Source: Mactromeris polynyma (Eukaryota; Mollusca; Bivalvia; Venerida; Mactridae). Taken from it: a stretch of 64,000 nucleotides of DNA. The stretch is taken from NCBI GenBank assembly GCA_032209605.1, contig JASFXZ010000003.1, positions 28,980,762 to 29,044,761 of the forward strand, read 5' to 3'. The notes beneath the pieces are model-generated. The model made no database searches. It saw only the letters and a list, made by a program, of their open reading frames with translations, and was not told where the DNA came from. Both the position numbers and the translations under genes were made by a program. This document shows positions 1 to 10,500 of the stretch, in pieces (the stretch's first letter is position 1; each line of letters opens with the position of its first letter).

Positions 1-159
1 TTTAAAATCGTGACTACAATTTGTGTACGTGTTTTGAAGCATGTTCTGGATATTTCTTACGTTCATTAATTCACCACTTAACGTTATAAATGCGACGCAT
101 ACGGAATATTCTAGGAATACTTTTACGTACCACGGAATGACTAAATTCCATGCTCCGTT
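1..159 (-). other. Possible coding exon, membrane-like unknown protein (partial)
   Basis: On the minus strand this reads 53 open codons starting just after a CACTAAG acceptor-like site and running off the left edge. The peptide starts NGAWNLVIPWYVKVFLEY and carries a hydrophobic stretch (VFLEYSVCVAFITL), so it resembles part of a membrane protein. The family is not recognised. The splice site is weak, and the implied intron to the exon at 290-490 is only 130 bp. It could equally be a decayed copy of a gene or element. Confidence 0.28.
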
Positions 160-289
160 CTTAGTGAACCGGAATAGCGTTTAAAGACGCGAAGTTTTTT
201 GCGTATTATAGTTCGGATAAGCGTTAGTTTGTGCTCGGCATGAAATATATTCATGTCTGACCATGGAATAAAGTCACCCCCAATATTAC

Positions 290-490
290 CGCTCCATACA
301 GTTCTTCTTTAAACCTGTCATAGTACTTTCTCACTCGGAACACCTCGGCGATTATCATTAGCATTAATGTCTGTATTCCAAGCTCTCCCGGATACCACCG
401 AGTAGTCAGTAGCTGAGTATTTTCCACACACGGATATTCGTTCAGTACGGCATGTCCAGTTGATCTTAAGTTAACATTGCCTCTGCATGA
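290..490 (-). other. Possible coding exon, unknown protein
   Basis: Minus-strand open segment of 67 codons between a GGTACAG acceptor-like site and a GTAATA donor-like site. It is more GC-rich than the flanking DNA and has a balanced amino-acid composition. It includes TTRWYPGELGIQTLMLMIIA followed by a basic/acidic amphipathic stretch (FRVRKYYDRFKEEL). It would join in phase 0 to the segment at 1-159. No family is recognised, and the continuation upstream (above 490) was not found. Confidence 0.32.
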
Positions 491-540
491 CTGTACCATG
501 TCAACCATGGACGTACAATCGATGACCACAATTTAACCAT

Positions 541-1207
541 TATTCTCATTAAATATAATTACTACTTTATAGTTTAAAGAGAAATAAATCAAAACAATTT
601 TAGTCAATGAATAGAAATAGTTTAGTTGAGTTTAGTTTTGTGAACATGTATTTAGTTTGATAGCATCTTGCTCGGTGACAGAAGTCAAAAGAAAGAAATA
701 TTTTTATTCTCAGTTACCACTTAACAAAATATATCAAATTTATTTAGGCATTAAAATTAACAGACTTAGATGATAAATGTCAGTTGACACGATTAGGAGT
801 CATTAATTTTAATATTTATTAACGTTCATTAGCGGAAGACGATAGAAATATTAATTTAAGCAAAAAGACTTACGCGACTAATAAAAACCCTGTCACTTCA
901 AAGGACATTGCAAATGGTTTCATCGCAATAAATTCAAATAAAACTTAAACGAACCTCGTCTCAAAACATTCAGCCATTGTTTAACGTAGTCATATAATAT
1001 TGAATTGAGATTTAAATCAAATATAGCGTACAGCATAATTTGTCCGTCAATTTAAATATAGTCTATACAATGACTTAATCCTGACAATTTGCACACTCAC
1101 GATTGTACGCCGTAAAATTAAAATAATTACAGTCTTAACACCGTTTATGATTTGTTAACTGGACACATTCAATTCTAGACCAAGGAATAAATAATATAAC
1201 TTCCTCC
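541..1207. other. AT-rich non-coding stretch
   Basis: No open frame, repeat or RNA signature was recognised here. The sequence is AT-rich and single-copy in appearance. Confidence 0.5.
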
Positions 1208-1404
1208 AGTAATAAGGGGGTCACAATTGACCCTGGAGTTGACCCTTTGACGCCTTAAAAGTCACATTTTGACCCTCAGGATTCTGACTGATAGGTAAAA
1301 CTTTCTCTAAATTATTGAAAGTTCGGCTATAAAATGGTACAAACCGGTCCAAAGTTATCTAAATGACCCATGACATTAAGCATCTAATGGAACCCTGAGT
1401 TATT
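1208..1404 (-). mobile_element. MITE-like element, copy 1 (GGGTCAACTCC family)
   Basis: This stretch matches the reverse complement of 62011-62216, sharing GTCAAAGGGTCAACTCCAGG-type sequence and both ends (TAAGGGGGTC... and ...GGAACCCTGAGTTAT). The 62-kb copy has clear terminal inverted repeats, so this is read as a diverged member of a non-autonomous DNA element family. Confidence 0.5.
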
Positions 1405-1680
1405 ATGTGGTTCTGTCAGCCACTGCATGGAAATGTGTGTGTTGGAGTTCTGCAACAGTGTTTGAGTTACGTACGGCGACCAGTTGACCTTACCAGTGTT
1501 GCTGGGGTACCAACCAGTACTAACCTGTTCTTCAGCAAGCAACTGACACCTTACCAGCATGAATCAGAGGTGGAGGACAAATGCAGTCGATGTGTTAGAG
1601 AGAACATACACCTCACAATAGATTTTCAACCGACGAACTCCGGCGCTCTACTGATTGTGATGATTTCTTTTTTTCTATAG
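1405..1680 (+). mobile_element. SINE-like repeat, family B (fragment)
   Basis: Contains the body seen again at 22205-22385 (-) and 52745-52900 (+): GAGTTACGTACGGCGACCAG, then CCAACCAGTACTAACCTGTT, then a segment reading ATGAATCAGAGGTGGAGGAC. The 91-codon open frame here is incidental. No tRNA-like head is kept at this copy, and it abuts a family A copy. Confidence 0.5.
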
Positions 1681-1866
1681 GTTTGCGTTTATTTAACGTC
1701 GCCACCGGTTTCCTATATGGGCGACGTCTCCAGAAGAATGTTAGTCATTTTAAGATTTTGGACGATGATGCATGATACAGAAGATGTCTCGGTTTCAGAA
1801 ACACCCCTGCGACCACTGGATTTTTAGTCCAGCGCGTTACCAATGGACCACGGATCCGCTACGATT
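1681..1866 (-). mobile_element. SINE, family A (partial, minus orientation)
   Basis: Shares CGTCGCCACCGGTTTC, the AAGAATGTTAGTCATTTTA core and a degenerate tRNA-like head (GATCCGTGGTCCATTGGTAA on the minus strand) with copies at 37465-37716 and 61011-61287. The 61-kb copy shows the true ends and target-site duplication. Confidence 0.6.
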
Positions 1867-1869
1867 GAG

Positions 1870-3040
1870 CTGATCTAGCGGGTCCTGTCTAAATATACTA
1901 CGCCAGGACATATCACAGTGGAGAAGCCGTCACTCACGTGGTCAATTATACCGAATGTTTACACAGAGCAAATAAGGGATGTAACTATATGCCATTCTAT
2001 TACCGTTAGTTTTGTATTTTACTGACACCAAGTCTCAATTAAAATACAAGTCAAACAAGAGCTAGATACAAATGAAATTAAAAAGACCATCTGACAAACT
2101 CTCGATCTAATATTAAAATCGTTTAAGATCGACATGATGACTGTTTTGTATTGTAACAAAGTGTTTATCCTTGTAATATTTAATCAAGTGTGATATTTGA
2201 CTATCTGCTCATCACACAAAGAAACTCCACTCGACGTGACACTATTTTGTGGTCATTTCTCCTACTTCAAGTGAGAAGTAGATCCAAATTCAGACACGAA
2301 AGTCCGCTGACAGACACAGTATATCTATCGTGACAAGATAATTGTTCGAATGCCAATCTTCATGATTTGTGTGATTGTCAAATAAAGTGAATGTTACTTA
2401 ATTAAAATTGAATCGAATCAAGTTTACCCACGTCTTATTTAGTATCCACGAGGTTGATAAAAACACACACGTCGCGTCGAAGTGTAATATATGGAAGCAT
2501 GTGCGTAAAAATGAAAATAAAAGTGTAGTGTCAGATTGTAATAGCTTCCCGGCTTAAATTTCAGTTTGTTTATTATTAATTGAAAATGACGCATTATTTG
2601 CCGAACGATTTTTGTCGATTGCAATTTCCCGTATACATACCCGACCTTTATAACGTTGATATCAAATGTTCATGCATAATTGTGAACTCCATTTTACTTA
2701 GTTCAAATAGAGATTGTTACGACGCATTGACAAAATTTTAATTAATTGTTTATTTGCAGCGTTCAGATTGGGATAATTGAAATCTTCATTTAATATGCAA
2801 ATGTATTATTTTTTCAAAATATATCTGTCAAGGACTTCAAACACTAAAATGACGGCTTGTAATTATGATTCTGCAATGTTAATACAAATCTATCCAACCA
2901 TATCGAAATGCAACATATCAGCATGTCATTGTAGCTAGTATACTACATGATAGATATTGAAAATGCTACACAACGATACGTCAACCATAGGAGTCCGTGC
3001 ATATAAAATAAAGTTTCTGTCTACCTGCTTGTATACATTT
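1870..3040. other. AT-rich non-coding stretch upstream of UNCX
   Basis: No gene, repeat array or RNA gene was recognised. The short open frames present have no splice or codon support. Confidence 0.45.
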
Positions 3041-4129
3041 ATTCACCTCTTATAATGGTGCACATTTAAAAGATTGACAATGTGCCTACAATGTGGTATA
3101 GAAGTACATACGAATCTCTCACGTTCGTGATTCAATGTTATATACATGTATTGTTGTTTTCCATGTTTATTGAGGCACTTCAGCATCTCATTGCTATCAT
3201 CGTCAACCGGATCGTCTACTCGAAGTACCGCCATATTCATCGTCTCAAGAAAATAGTACATGTAATTTCCTATGATTTTATTTAAGAGATATATTGTATG
3301 AGTATTATGGTAATTTATCAGGGATATATCAATTGTGGAATGGCGGGAGTCTTTATATAAACGGATTTTCTGGATTATTTGTGTCATTTTTGGCGAATGA
3401 GTTTTCCCGAATAGTCGCGCATTAATTTCTAATACGATATTATGGAAAACTTGCAGTCTGGCCTTGGAAGCGCCTCCCAGAACCTTCAGTCCTTTGATTC
3501 GTATTGCATCACTGTCGTTTGTCATGTGTATTATAATAATTCGTTTGATTTTTTTGTATGTGTAATTGTAAAAAGACTTACTCTTACAGAGTAATAAGTG
3601 TAACACTTAACTCCAAATATTTGTGTACTATTCTGTTCTGTTCTTCGATTTAAAATAATTCAAATTTATGTTCAGTTATTTTAAGTCAGTATCCATTTTA
3701 TTAAGTGGTCGTCCACCGAAAACCGTGAATTGCATTCAGTTAAGCTTAAATCCCATTTTCCATGACAATACGACAACTTGAAACATAAACATAAACGGAA
3801 TTGTCTTGGTGCCAAATGAGCCAATTTCATAAATCATAATATTTATTAAACGAAATATTGAATCAATTTCGCCAGCTGGATCTTTTACGCTCAGACTCTT
3901 CTTGTAATGAGAATTAAGAAATAACTGGGCTCGTCGTGTGAATTCGTTCAACCAAAATGACCGATAATATTCCCGACCAGTGTACTGAATGGAAGATAAC
4001 AGTTAGATTGAAGCCAGTTATCCATGGGAGGGTAATTAATAGAAATCTTGATAATATTTCCAAATAACCCCTATTACTATTTATTCCGATATACCTTCTG
4101 TTACCAGAATTTCTCTCTAATTAACGATT
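3041..4129. other. Non-coding or unknown stretch with two minus-strand open frames
   Basis: Two minus-strand open frames (3043-3606, 187 codons; 3736-3951, 71 codons) lie here. They have Ile/Tyr/Asn-rich, low-complexity-like composition, no recognisable domain and no clear splice partner. I do not call them genes, but they make this part of the UNCX upstream region more open than its surroundings. Confidence 0.25.
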
Positions 4130-4272
4130 TCTCAGGGAATAGAGTCGCCAAACATTTGGTCGGCAACGCAAAGTCGTTTTATGTGGGAGGATTAGACAGT
4201 GAGAGGTTTTTTCCAAGTATAGAAGGAGAACAAGAGATCAGTTCGGAATGCAAATCGTCGGGCCAGCAGTAA
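4130..4272 (+). other. Coding-like segment upstream of UNCX
   Basis: A CGATTTCTCAG acceptor-like site is followed by an open segment beginning GNRVAKHLVGNAKSFYVGGL and ending with a TAA. GC content is higher than in the flanks. No family is recognised. It may be a small exon or a conserved regulatory block that happens to be open. Confidence 0.22.
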
Positions 4273-4370
4273 ATGCGAGATAAATAGGATCAAAATTAAT
4301 AGAACATCCGCGAAATTATTACAAACAGAATCGAAATCACCGTTAATTGCGAATTAATGTCGTCATCCTA

Positions 4371-4535
4371 ATGCCGGAGATGGAATTTATAACACCCGCG
4401 AGATTGCAAGACGATCCTCTTAAAGAATTTTTTGATCTCACTGAATTAAATAAAGAAATTAGATCAATGTTTGGAAATGAGGTTCCTGTAATGGACAACA
4501 TTGAATTGTTCGATATATCGTATGTTTCCAGTAAG
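4371..4535 (+). other. Coding-like segment, possible first exon
   Basis: ATG at 4371 opens MPEMEFITPARLQDDPLKEF and continues in acidic, non-repetitive sequence (DLTELNKEIRSMFGNE, then VPVMDNIELFDISYV) to a GTAAGA donor-like site near 4535. Composition is protein-like. The family is unknown, no downstream partner exon was found before UNCX, and the minus strand is also fairly open here. Confidence 0.25.
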
Positions 4536-4619
4536 ACGCTGGTTTCTGTGGATATTGTATGGAAGCAATGCAGTATTTTGTTGCGCTGTGTACGGGGATA
4601 TTAGCGTGCCCAGCCTGAG

Positions 4620-7080
4620 ATCTAGCATGTAGTAGGATCGAACTCCAAAAAGTTCAATAGTGTAAGACAGTTTACATTGCGGAATGTTGGTTTGAACTGA
4701 TTTTTCATAGCAATTAGTGATTCACGGTGGTGTAAATACGACAAGTTTTGAAAACTGAAAATAAAGCCAGTTAGAAGGAGTTATGTAGTCCCACGCAGAA
4801 TTTCACTGATTCATTAAGCATACGTACTTATTTACAAAATTGCGCGTGTGGTTAGATTGCAGTTAAATATAATTAGTCTTACAGTTAAATTTAAATGTGA
4901 AATTAGTAAACTGTCTAAAGTCTAATTGAAACCAATCATTAGTGTCAGCTATGACGTTGTCATACAATAGACATTGACCATCCACTGACACTGTACAGAT
5001 TGTTTGTTTCAGCTGAGTATTTTATATCCCGGGGCCCTCCTCTAACCGTAACATAACTGATACAGTTTAAACCAGACTTGTCCATATACATAATCGAGAA
5101 AATCGACCAGTTCAGTCCGATTTAATGTCTGATTGGTTGATTGATAATAAGAAAAATAAGTGTGATACGGTAAAACATGGTGTTGCACAGCCAGATGACA
5201 ATTTGGATAGCAAAACTGAATGGCCATCAGAGAAATAAAATGAGTGGACAGCACATTACAGTGCTTCAGGTGTTAATACATTAGACGCTTCATTAAAGTC
5301 GTGGTTAATATACAAATTGATGGCAATTTGTAGCTCTAATAGTGATCATATAGTATTTTAATGAGGGATCAGAATGTAAACATGTTAATGGATATCACAC
5401 TGATAAAGTTTGGCATCTCTCTGCGATCCAATACCAATTATTGCCACACAAAATTGCAGTTAATTACCCCTGGTTTTGGCGGGATTCTGTGTATACATTC
5501 AACAAAAAATTGAGTATCTTTATTTAAAATTTTGAACGTATACACTTTACAGTTGATAATACGAGCATTGTGAAATAATACTGATTTTATGCGATTAATT
5601 CTTGATTTAAAATTAGGTTAGCTTCGAACATTTTCTTAAAAATGGGAAAAGTTGTCATACTTAAATGGTAAACAAATTGTATTGCGTTTCAAAATCGCGT
5701 ACTTATCGATGTTTGGTATATCACAAAAAGCTTAGTCTAATCATATTTTATTCGCTCTTTATGTTATTCAAATATCTACAGTTAAACAAACAGTATCAAT
5801 ATTATTACATAAATGAACAATCATAACACAATTCATGTTCAGAGAATGTAGTTAAAATGTAAAAACAAAACTGTATTAGTTTCATATTTATCTTTAAATT
5901 TCAAACAGTCCTTATAAATTATCATAAATTTCATTATCATTAATTAGATTTCATTGATAGTAAACTTGTACACCATATTGTAGAACTGTAGCACGTGTGA
6001 ATGTTCGGAAAGGTCTTGGTTTTTATCGTGCTGTATCCACAACAGCTGATGCTATTATAAATTGATGATAAACAAATTCTCTCATTTAAAATATAATGAA
6101 TGTTTATTAGTAATATTGATTTTGTGATTATTTTACATTGACTGGGATAATGACATATCGAAAGAAAGAAATTATAACGTGCTGTTGTATGAATTTAATT
6201 ATCTATTATATCAACATCACCATTCCTTGTGTATCCCATTTCGTGTTCTGTACTTTTTATGCTTTAAGTAGTATTTAAAAAAAATCGTAAATTATCGGTT
6301 AACAGTTTCTTGATGTTTCTGCATGTGTATCAACTTTTAGTCTACAACAAGTTAGATATCTTAGTTCAAACTAATTTACATACTATGAGCAACATAATAA
6401 TACAATACAATATACAACATTTTTGCGTAAAAATATTTTATTCAATAGTTTATGTAAAAAGGATGAGACCGAAAGCGAAAGACTATCAAAAGTCTTCTCC
6501 TTTTAGACATCTTAAGGTGACCTGAAATAGGCATCTTATGGTGACAATACCTATATACTTATACTTGTAGTGTATTTTATTTATTTATTATTTTAATTAT
6601 TTTGTTAATTGTATACAGTTGATGATAAGTTTACTATTAAATACAGATATTTAAACTATTCTGTTATGTTAAGTTCCTATATACGTACGTGTAATTAAGT
6701 TCGCCCACATGGCACGTTTGACTGTATAGAATTTGTTGTGTATTGTTTATATTCAATATTGTTTGTGAACAAGTACGTATGTTTATCATTGATAAAGTTA
6801 ACGCATTTGGATTGAAATTATACTCAATGGTATGAAGATATTATGACTCTATTCAATAAATAAAACAAGGTACTCGTTAGATTCTACCAACCCACCCCAA
6901 AATGAACTTTGTATACAGCGAAAATATTTCCTAAAATTACCCGTTAAATCTGTAATTATTGACCTAAAGCAATATCTGTATATACGTATGAAGTTATCTT
7001 TATATGATATTTATAACTTGCATTTCAAAGCCGAACAAATATCTTGACAAGACATATTATTGATTTGGTTTCAGGCAAGA
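4620..7080. other. Upstream non-coding region of UNCX
   Basis: About 2.5 kb of AT-rich DNA without recognisable genes or repeats. By position it may hold cis-regulatory sequence for the homeobox gene, but I see no motif cluster that proves it. Confidence 0.4.
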
Positions 7081-7256
7081 AAGAACAGCAAATAGCGTGG
7101 CCCGATGTGATAGACTCCGCCTACTTTATTGCAGTACAGCGCGCTATTGGTTGTCCGTGCGCTTTTCATTGACACTATGAATATTTATGTACCGTGCTCA
7201 GCGTTTAAATGACAATGTTTCTTTAAATTCGTACAACAATTGAGAGGGTTGAGGCA
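7081..7256 (+). promoter_or_regulatory. Probable UNCX promoter-proximal / 5' leader region
   Basis: This block is more GC-rich than the preceding 2 kb. It has an inverted CCAAT box (ATTGG near 7147) and ends at the UNCX start codon. No unambiguous TATA box or initiator can be fixed by eye. An in-frame TAA at 7224-7226 precedes the ATG at 7257. Confidence 0.4.
7209..7226 (+). promoter_or_regulatory. Short upstream ORF in the UNCX leader
   Basis: ATGACAATGTTTCTTTAA encodes MTMFL and terminates 30 nt before the UNCX start, in the same frame. If transcription starts upstream of 7209 this could restrain translation. The transcription start is not known. Confidence 0.35.
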
Positions 7257-7572
7257 ATGTTAGCGTACAGTGATAAACTTTCTAACTTTGGACATACAAA
7301 CATGCATACACAAGCGGGTTATTTAGCGAGTTCTCAAGCCAATGCATTTAGAATGCTGTACCCACAACTTGCTTACGCGAACTATCCAGGGAACTTAGCG
7401 GCCCTGGCTTTAGCGACACAAGGACAATACTCGTACGAATATGCTCAAAATTTAGCTTCACATGTGAATTTCGCAGTTGATTCAGGATTATCATCAAGAA
7501 AAGCCATGAATCTGTCACCGCACAGTAGTATTTCTGATGGAAAGGACGACAGATACAACAAAGTGGATTGTG
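7257..7572 (+). CDS. UNCX: UNCX exon 1
   Basis: Encodes residues 1-105 plus one base, with donor GTAAGT. The N-terminus is rich in Ala, Tyr and Gln and has no recognised domain. FAVDSGL sits where vertebrate UNCX has an N-terminal FSIDGLL-like motif; this may be a degenerate counterpart. Confidence 0.9.
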
Positions 7573-10500
7573 GTAAGTAAAATTTTAAATTATTCTGTTA
7601 CATTATTGTAGAATTCGATCAATCTTTATTTCTCTAAATCTTCAGGCGGTTAATATCATTTTGGCCCTACTATAAGAGTTACTCATCAAATATTTAATAA
7701 TTGCTATTGATAATCGTTGCTTTCGGTGTTTTATTCAACAATTTGCACAAAATAAAATTTGTAAAGAAATGACAAAATGTCGCGAGGCACCTTTTATTTT
7801 TTTTATTAAATAAGTTACATACGTCATAAGCAAAATGAAAGAAATTTAATTTCCTTAAATGATATAATTTGAAAATAAACGCAGGGCTCGGCAATCTCGG
7901 TAGACGTTCCCCACCTCACGACGCTTATATCCGCATTCGCAATCAACCAATAAATTATTTTGTAATAAAATATTCACAAAAATATGTACTACTTAAATGG
8001 GTATCATTTGCACTTAAATTTTAATGACTCGTGAAAGATTTCATACAATGATAATTTTCATGTTTATGATGATTGCAACTTATTAAATGGGTTGAAATTT
8101 ATCACATTTAATTCTCATATTGTTCTATAACGATATTATTGTGATTATTATAAAGCAAAAAAAAAACAACAACAAATAAGTGTGGTATAAATAATCCTAT
8201 TTGTTCAGAATGGGGTCCATAAAGGAATGGAAAATAGCTCCATTGGCCACCTAAATAAAGTAGTATGAATGAATATATATACATATCTCCTTCTGCTTAT
8301 TTGTCCTGCTCAATCTCTTCATTTATATTTTGTATACTTGCAGATAGTGACAGTGAAGGAAGTGATGGGCAGCATGGCAAGAGACGCCGAACTCGGACCA
8401 ACTTTACCGGTTGGCAGTTAGAAGAACTTGAAAGAGCTTTCCAAGAAAGCCATTATCCAGATGTGTTTATGAGAGAAGCATTGGCGATGAGACTCGATCT
8501 CGTAGAATCTCGCGTGCAGGTAAATACATGCTTTATCTTACAATGGAACTGTCATGTTGCACGCAAGCATTGCATGTGTATCATGAACTTTGTAGTTGTC
8601 TGTGTAATCTATAGTTATGACATTTGTTTTGTTCATCAACGAATATAAATGCACCATCTTCATTCAGAACGAATGCTATATCTTCAGAAAATTTAAAATA
8701 TCATATTCAGGATAATCGTTTATATTTTTTTTAAATGCAGAATTTATTCTCAAAACATTGTGGGCATATAATTAAATAAAGAAGTGATGATTATTGATGT
8801 TCATAATAATAATAATTATACTAAAATAATAGTTTTAATAATTGTAACAAGGATAGTAGCTATATATAGAAGTCACGGTAAAAAAATACAGAGCTGTTGT
8901 TAAACATGAACAATTTTACATCTGTATTAGTTTACTGCTAATTAACATCAAAGAGACAATAAATTGATAACTTAATGCGTTTCATTATCATAGATAAGGC
9001 TTCAAAACTGATTTATATAGCACTCAACAAGATAATGTCAACACAGTTAGTAAAATATTAATTAGCGTAAAAAATTAACTGTTGAATCAATAACAGAAAT
9101 ATCTTCGTTCTTAACATTTTTACCAGAGACGGTACGAAATCATTGCTCCGTGGGAAGAGGAAATATATTACTGATAAATTAGAATCATATTTAAGTACAA
9201 TAGTGTTATTCCTCGGACTTCAAGTTTAATAAATGAGTGTTACACATTTTGTTTAAAACAATGGTCCCTTTAGCATGAGTCGAGTTATTGAAGGATTGCT
9301 TTACAGGTTAAATTCAACTTTTATGCGATTTCAACACAAAATTTATAAATTCAAACGCGTAAATGTATACATCAATAAATAACGGTTTCAATTTAATTGT
9401 TAATTAAATGTTTCTGACACCATTCAATTGGTTCATATATGTACATACAGCTTCTGATGTGACTTCATTCTGAATAACAAGTTTGGTTTCATGGGATTTC
9501 TTTTTTCTCACACTTCATTCCGCATGTAAGAATAATTGATCTCACAGTAAATATATGTGTCAATTTGTTTTAACTGATCGTAAATATTGAGCCACATTAG
9601 GAAAATGAAAATGTCAAGGTTGAACAGTCAATGTCCAAAGATAAAAGGTTTGAAACAAATAGTATTGGATAATTTATGTCATTTCTTTACATTTTTCCCC
9701 CTTGTTCTTATGTCTGGTTATATTTGAAACACACCTAAGCAAGCAATAAAATAACAATTAACAACATTCTCCTGTCAGCTGGTACTAATTCATAAAACGA
9801 AATGAAGACACTATCCATATAGTAGCTGAAGCCCTCGCGGACTACATAACAGGGAGGATACAATGTGTGTCAATATGGAGAGATATAACGATCAATAAAT
9901 GACTCTCATTCTCATTAATTCAATTATTAATCAATCTATAAGCAACAAATGTAACATTAGTTAATATACAATTATATTCAATGATTGGCTTTTATTGTAG
10001 CCTAACTACTAAATGCACATAGAAAGTATATATATATTCAATCATACTTTGGCAAATAAGCAATATAGTGATGATATATATGAGTTTTTTTGCGGTTTCT
10101 AGCCAGACGGATATGTATGTACACTATATCATATTATTTATGAATATTAATTTTCATTGGCGGTCAGACATTTAAATCGTTTGATGTTAATTGTTAATGT
10201 GTCGAAATTAAGTCATTTGTATCAAGTCTCCACATCATGGTTTTAGTCAGTGTGTATATAATCAAAATTGGCTCTTAAATTTCGTATACGTTAGAACGTT
10301 TAAATAGCTAACCTGTACTTTTTTGTAATTAGAAGGTTAGAATTATTATACGGTGTCTGGTCACAATTGAGTTTAGGATAGAAAATCGACGTGATAGTTA
10401 AATGTTGACTCGGCGACATTACGCACTACATCAAGCGATTAACAAGACATCTGGCCTATAATTTAACAAATAGGCGTAATCGAATAAGGCCGTTTTAGCA

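Noticed and set aside
3043..3606. 187-codon minus-strand frame
   Set aside because: Low-complexity Ile/Tyr/Asn-rich translation with no splice partner or recognisable family.
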